Positions 60,097-64,000 of a stretch of 64,000 nucleotides of DNA are shown one piece after another. Within the stretch, counting starts at the first letter, position 1, and the number at the start of each line of letters is the position of its first letter. The stretch spans positions 51,600,514 through 51,664,513 of the forward strand of contig CM019071.1 in the NCBI GenBank assembly GCA_009667805.1, written 5' to 3'. A program made the position numbers and the translations under genes. Origin of the DNA: Leptobrachium leishanense (taxonomy: Eukaryota; Chordata; Amphibia; Anura; Megophryidae). Below the pieces are notes generated by a model. The model was not told where the DNA came from and did no database searches. It worked only from the letters and a program-made list of their open reading frames with translations.

Positions 60097-60835
60097 GAGG
60101 GTTATTCACTAAGCTCCCAACTGCTTCAGATCGACAAGTTTAAACAGGTGAATCCCATAGGAATCAATGTAAAAACGTAAAAAAAATATATATATATATT
60201 TTTCAGAACACCTTTTTGTAGTTTTTGTATTTTTTTGAGGAACATTTTTGTTACCTAATTTTTTTTTAACAGGCTTTTTGTTTTTATTCTGTTAAAAAAC
60301 TTTTTATAATCTTTTAAAGGACCTTTTTATTATTGAGACCCATTTTAATGCAATTTTATTGATTTAAACACCTCTTAGGAGAATAGGAGAGTTCTGTTTT
60401 TTTCCTTTTTTTTCTTTTCAGTTTGATGGAATCCGCCAATATCAAGTCAGAGCAGTTCGGTGTAGTTCAGCGGTTATCGGCGCAATTTGGTGGTTTTCAC
60501 CGACATCCGATAACTGCTTTAGGAACTCCAATATTGACAAAATATGGTCACCATTGGCTAAATAGTGAATTCAGAAACACCAAGGGCCCGAAAGCACAAT
60601 GAATCGTCGGCTTTACTCAGATCGATTTGGTGTTTTATTCGTGGATTTTTCGAATCGCTTCAGTGTTTTTTTAAAAAGTTTTTCAGATTGATTCGGTGGG
60701 TTTTTGGTGGTTTTCCCGATTGATTCGGTGCTTTTGCGATAGTTTTTTAGATGCATTCGGCGACTCGTTCGCTGCAGGAAACAGGAGAGCACAAAATGTC
60801 GGTGACACTTCTTTGCTCTCTGAATAACAGTTTTT
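60097..60835. repeat. M2 and M1 MITE fragments
   Basis: 60097-60600 shares GGGTTATTCACTAAGCTCC, CCGACATCCGATAACTGCTT and the T-rich interior with 16568-17401. 60640-60832 ends with CTTTGCTCTCTGAATAAC, the M1 terminus. Confidence 0.55.
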
Positions 60836-60843
60836 GTTTCTAA

Positions 60844-61302
60844 CCCCTTCACTATCAAGTGATTTTCCAAAAAAAAACATTGTCAGAAAGCAGTGTTTTT
60901 TTGTAAAATCATTTTTATAGTTATAAATCAATCAAGTTATATTGTTAAAAAATAGTTCTTACTGTAAATAAATTATTTGGCCAGTAGGTGGCGCCATCTA
61001 CTTCCAAACTGTGTTACCGCCATCACAGCTGTAGCTCTTTTTTTCCCTGCATCGGCTGCCAAAAGCCTGATATTTCAAAGCATTCAGCAGCTGATTTTAC
61101 AGTTTTAACTCTTTGGGCATTATGCCTACAGGGCTAAAACTTTGGGGGCACCTTCTGCAGCCCAAAAGCAAACAAAATACATTTGCAGCAAATTAATTTT
61201 GTTTGCTTTTGGACTGCAGGTCAACAGATCGGGATATCTCGACATAGGGGCACGGATGGTGCCTTTGAAGCACGAGATATCTCGATCTCGGTAGTGAAGG
61301 GG
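60844..61302. mobile_element. TTAA-flanked element, family P2, best copy
   Basis: Right TTAA at 61303-61306; left flank CTAA (one change). Ends CCCCTTCACTATCAA and CTCGGTAGTGAAGGGG are inverted at the tips. About 459 bp. The interior contains an inverted pair around AAAAGCAAACAAAATACATT / AATTTTGTTTGCTTTTGG and GATATCTCGA motifs. No protein. Confidence 0.72.
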
Positions 61303-61306
61303 TTAA

Positions 61307-61723
61307 TCACAAAGTTCCTACCAAGTAATTTTCTATGTAAAATAAATCTATGTTGATATAGTACATGTGATCAGTTTTCTGATAATGTGTTTATTTCTCT
61401 CTTCGTGGGTGGGTTCTCCCTGCTCTGCAGACATGTTTCATGAAAAATGAAGTTCAGGCCCTCTGCCCTCATGAACATTATACTTTTTATAACTTTATAA
61501 TTTACCCAACTTTTCAGGATGTGAAATATCCTCCATGTGCTATAGCTTACACACCATTTCTCTATTTGAAGTTGTTTTTCTTATGGTGATGCAGACCCCT
61601 CAGTCACACTTCATGTATAAAGAATCAGATGATTCAGATGCAGCATTGGAAGGTCTCACCATGTTTTACACTGAGTTAACAGCTATTTTGTTCTAATTTA
61701 ACAGCTTATTTTGTCTCTTATAG
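61307..61723. other. intron sequence upstream of second Thr-rich exon
   Basis: No repeat recognised. The open stretch after TTTTCAG at 61517 lacks the module and a donor, so it was not called as an exon. Confidence 0.45.
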
Positions 61724-62552
61724 CAACAACCACTCCTTCAACGATGAAGACGACTACTCCTTCAACCCTGTCCAACTTTAACTCTACCACAGACAGTACT
61801 CCTCCAACCACAACCAGTACTCCTCCAACCACAACCAGTACTCCTACAACCACAACCAGTACTCCTCCAACCACAACCAGTACTCCTCCAACCACAACCA
61901 GTACTCCTACAACCACAACCAGTACTCCTCCAACCACAACCACCAATACTTCACCCATGACCACTCCTTCACCAAGCTCAACAAGTATGTTTTCAACCAC
62001 AACCACTGCTACTTCACCCACTTCTACTACTCCACCAACCACACTAAGTACACCTCCAACTATAACCACTGTTACTTCAACCACAACTAGAGATGTGCAT
62101 TTGTTTCAGAAAAATTCAGAATTTGGAATGAAATTTGATAATTCGTATTTCGGAAGTACTTCTGAATAACGAATCGATACGATACTAATTTGAAACTAAG
62201 CAAAACGGTATATTACTAATTTATTTCGTTTTACACTGTGTCATCATCATAAAAGAAAAATTTGAATAATTGATATCAACTATCGAATTTGAAATGAACT
62301 ATCAAATTGATATCAACTACTATCGAATCGATTCGAAATTTCAAATCAATCCGAAACTAAACGAAATACGAAACAAAATTAGTTACGAAATTCTGAAAAC
62401 TAAATTATTTAGAAACGTAACGAAACCAAACTAAACGAAACAAATTTTTCAGCCATGCATATCACTAACCACAACCAGTAGACCTCAAACTACAACCCCA
62501 ACACCACCAACCACAGCTACACCAACCACAGTTTCTGTGCCTTCAACTGCAA
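61724..62552 (+). CDS. Thr/Pro-rich mucin-type exon 2, split by a MITE
   Basis: Acceptor ATTTTGTCTCTTATAG and donor GTAAAC. Coding parts are 61724-62087 and 62476-62552; 62088-62475 is a MITE plus one copy of its 8-bp duplication. The coding parts sum to 441 nt, exactly 147 codons, phase 1-1 like all the other exons. The protein is Thr/Pro/Ser-rich, with a 21-nt unit encoding TPPTTTS repeated about six times near 61795-61940, an NST sequon near the start, and a final TTVSVPSTA. As assembled, reading runs 27 codons into the MITE and stops at 62167-62169, which would truncate the protein before module F unless this exon is skipped or the insertion is not fixed. It uses different codons (ACC, CCT) from Thr exon 1 (ACA, CCA), so the two repeats arose separately. 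Confidence 0.78.
62088..62467. mobile_element. hAT-type MITE, family T1 copy 3, inside a coding exon
   Basis: Ends TAGAGATGTGC and GCATATCACTA match the T1 family, flanked by an exact 8-bp duplication ACCACAAC (62080-62087 and 62468-62475). 380 bp, AT-rich interior as in 48791-49120. Its target is the threonine repeat of the mucin-like exon. Confidence 0.93.
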
Positions 62553-63059
62553 GTAAACTATTTATGTAGATAAAACAGGTGATGGTTCAAACAGGTGTCT
62601 CAAAAAGATCAAAGCTCATCTAGACTTTAATAGTAAGTGAATAGTGAACAACAGAATTTTTTTTAAAGTTAACCTTCTAACATATAACACAAGTGATACA
62701 GACATGATGTTAATATGTTAATTTAAATATTTGGGAACCAAAAATAACATAAATTATTATATTAAGGATGGAGGAACTGAATACATTTTCGAGAAGAAGG
62801 AAAGTCTGTTGCAGTTGCCCACTGAATTGGACTATATTAACTACTAACAAGTGTATTTTGTAGTTTTGATCACAATGAGTCAGATATGTAATTGAGTACC
62901 AGAATACAGCCAGATAGTAAGAGTTTTAATGTTATTTAGGCATTCGCAGTTTCGTGTTTACTGATTAATCATTTGAAGATCCTCGCAATTAAATAACTTA
63001 TTAAAAATGTTTTTTTTTAACCTTTACATCTTCCTTTATATTTAATTTTCTCTTTTCAG
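62553..63059. other. short intron, unique sequence
   Basis: 507-bp intron with a strong pyrimidine tract at its end (TTTAATTTTCTCTTTTCAG). No repeat recognised. Confidence 0.6.
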
Positions 63060-63176
63060 ATTCACCTTCTGCTACAACGAAACAAATGACAAGCCCAAAT
63101 AGATTCTGCCAATGTCCCTGCGGCATGATTGTACCAGACCTCTGTTTACGAGATGTCGAATGCGAACCCTGTCCAA
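63060..63176 (+). CDS. exon of cysteine-module/mucin-like gene, module F
   Basis: 117 nt, 39 codons, phase 1-1. Acceptor TTTTCTCTTTTCAG and donor GTGAGT. A Ser/Thr-containing start (SPSATTKQMTSPNRF) leads into CQCP then CGMIVPDLCLRDVECEPC, spacing C-x(7)-C-x(5)-C-x(2)-C. It is the closest relative of module E: same length, same C-x-C-x-C lead and similar core. The donor shows that the gene continues downstream, beyond what this window resolves. Role inferred as a disulfide-bonded extracellular module. Confidence 0.8.
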
Positions 63177-63195
63177 GTGAGTCTGCACTTTACAT

Positions 63196-63625
63196 TTAAA
63201 GGGATATTCTATTGAAAAATAAAGTTCCCTTTTTTGCCCTTAATTAATTGGTCAGATCCTGGAGACAGTCTCTGCACAAATATATTTGTATATTTTTTTC
63301 CCTAAGTTTCCTCTTGCATGTGTTGCTCCTCCTCTTCGACTCAGGGACACCTGAATCCAAAAGTCCCTGAAGCTTTTCTACTCAATTTATGCTCCTATCC
63401 AACTTGTATAGTGTAGAAACCATAAATGGTGCACTGCAGTGCTATGGGACTTGCACACTTTACACAAGCAAGTTCCGTAGCGCCTGCACAGAACAATGGC
63501 TCAGAGCACCATGCGCATGCACAGATCTGATCCATTGGCTGCCTTTTTGAATATGCCACCGTGATTGGCCTCAGAGGGTGACGTCTGCCGCCCTCTGTGT
63601 GTGTCATCACTAGTGACCGATCTGG
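63196..63625. repeat. dispersed repeat, family R1 copy 3
   Basis: GGGATATTCTATTGAAAAAT, TGGTCAGATCCTGGAGACAG and the end near CACTAGTGACCGATCTGG match 1508-1940. It begins 20 bp after the module F donor. Confidence 0.65.
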
Positions 63626-63639
63626 TGACTGACAGTCGG

Positions 63640-64000
63640 AAAATTCGATGCCTGTTCGACGGCAGTGAAATCCTCCATAGAGAAGCAATGGTTAATCTAT
63701 TCACAGACAGTGAACAGCAAAGAAATGTCAGTGAAATGTCCTGCTGTTCAGTGGTTTCATTCAGCAGGTTTATTCAGGCGAATCTCATAGCCTTCAATGA
63801 TAAAAATATTCCCTTATTAATTCAATATCTACTAAACCAATTATTATTTTAATCTGCAGCAAAAAGTCTCTTTACTTATTGATTTTTTTAGCATATTTTA
63901 GGCATTTTTGGGATTTTTTTCCTGCAGATTTTTTCAGTTTTTTTTTAAAGCGTTTTTCTTTTTTCTGTAACAGACCTTTTTATTATCATTCATTGGATCT
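63640..64000. mobile_element. MITE family M1, inverted and cut by the window end
   Basis: Minus-strand counterpart of the M1 right half: CTGTTCGACGGCAGTGAAAT, AGAAGCAATGGTTAATCTAT, GCAGCAAAAAGTCTCTTTAC, ending at the window edge in TTATTATCATTCATTGGATC. Confidence 0.75.

Noticed and set aside
61517..61590. Possible exon after TTTTCAG with two cysteines
   Set aside because: The spacing does not fit the module and no credible donor follows in phase 1.

Overview
This 64 kb window looks like vertebrate nuclear DNA, most probably from a frog or toad. The inference rests on repeat content: a CR1-type LINE whose 3' end is a run of (TATGTAAC) units, L2 and L1-like LINE ends, several non-autonomous DNA transposon families with TTAA, TAA or 8-bp target duplications, and a Tc1-like element. 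Nothing bacterial was seen: no operons, no ribosome-binding sites, no CRISPR. Species is not determined.

Layout. From 1 to about 42,000 no host exon could be supported. This part is a nest of repeats: TAA-flanked MITEs (1035, 4359), twin 2.35 kb hAT-type elements in opposite orientation (5334-7707 and 27507-29849), a 5'-truncated CR1 LINE with a 445-residue reverse transcriptase ORF (10486-12106), two TTAA-flanked elements built from chains of hairpins (13559-14770 and 18983-20143), a large foldback with an L2 inside one arm (14977-16447), an L1-like 3' end with target duplication (20573-21383), a probable solo LTR (23396-24261), minisatellites of 39, 42, 53 and 38 bp, a long TATC microsatellite (37541-38752) and an AAAG tract (41480-42060).

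From 42,304 to 63,176 on the + strand there is a convincing host gene, seen as eight exons, all starting and ending in phase 1. Six short exons each carry one cysteine module, C-x(7)-C-x(4-5)-C-x(1-2)-C. Two longer exons encode Thr/Pro-rich, mucin-like tandem repeats. The order is Cys, Cys, Cys, Cys, Thr-rich, Cys, Thr-rich, Cys. The product would be an extracellular, heavily O-glycosylated protein with small disulfide knots. I do not recognise the family. Both ends of the gene lie outside what could be identified.

Both Thr-rich exons carry damage as given. The first has a 1-nt frame slip near 53,748 (true mutation or assembly error). The second is split by a 380-bp hAT-type MITE with a perfect 8-bp target duplication; without the insert and one duplication copy the exon is exactly 147 codons in phase 1-1. 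Because every exon has the same phase, skipping a damaged exon would keep the frame.

The introns are full of TTAA-flanked elements, GGGGTTATTC-type MITEs, a LINE C-terminal fragment and a Tc1-like element with a stop codon and a deletion at its third catalytic residue. A recurring theme is transposons sitting inside tandem repeat arrays, including the coding one.
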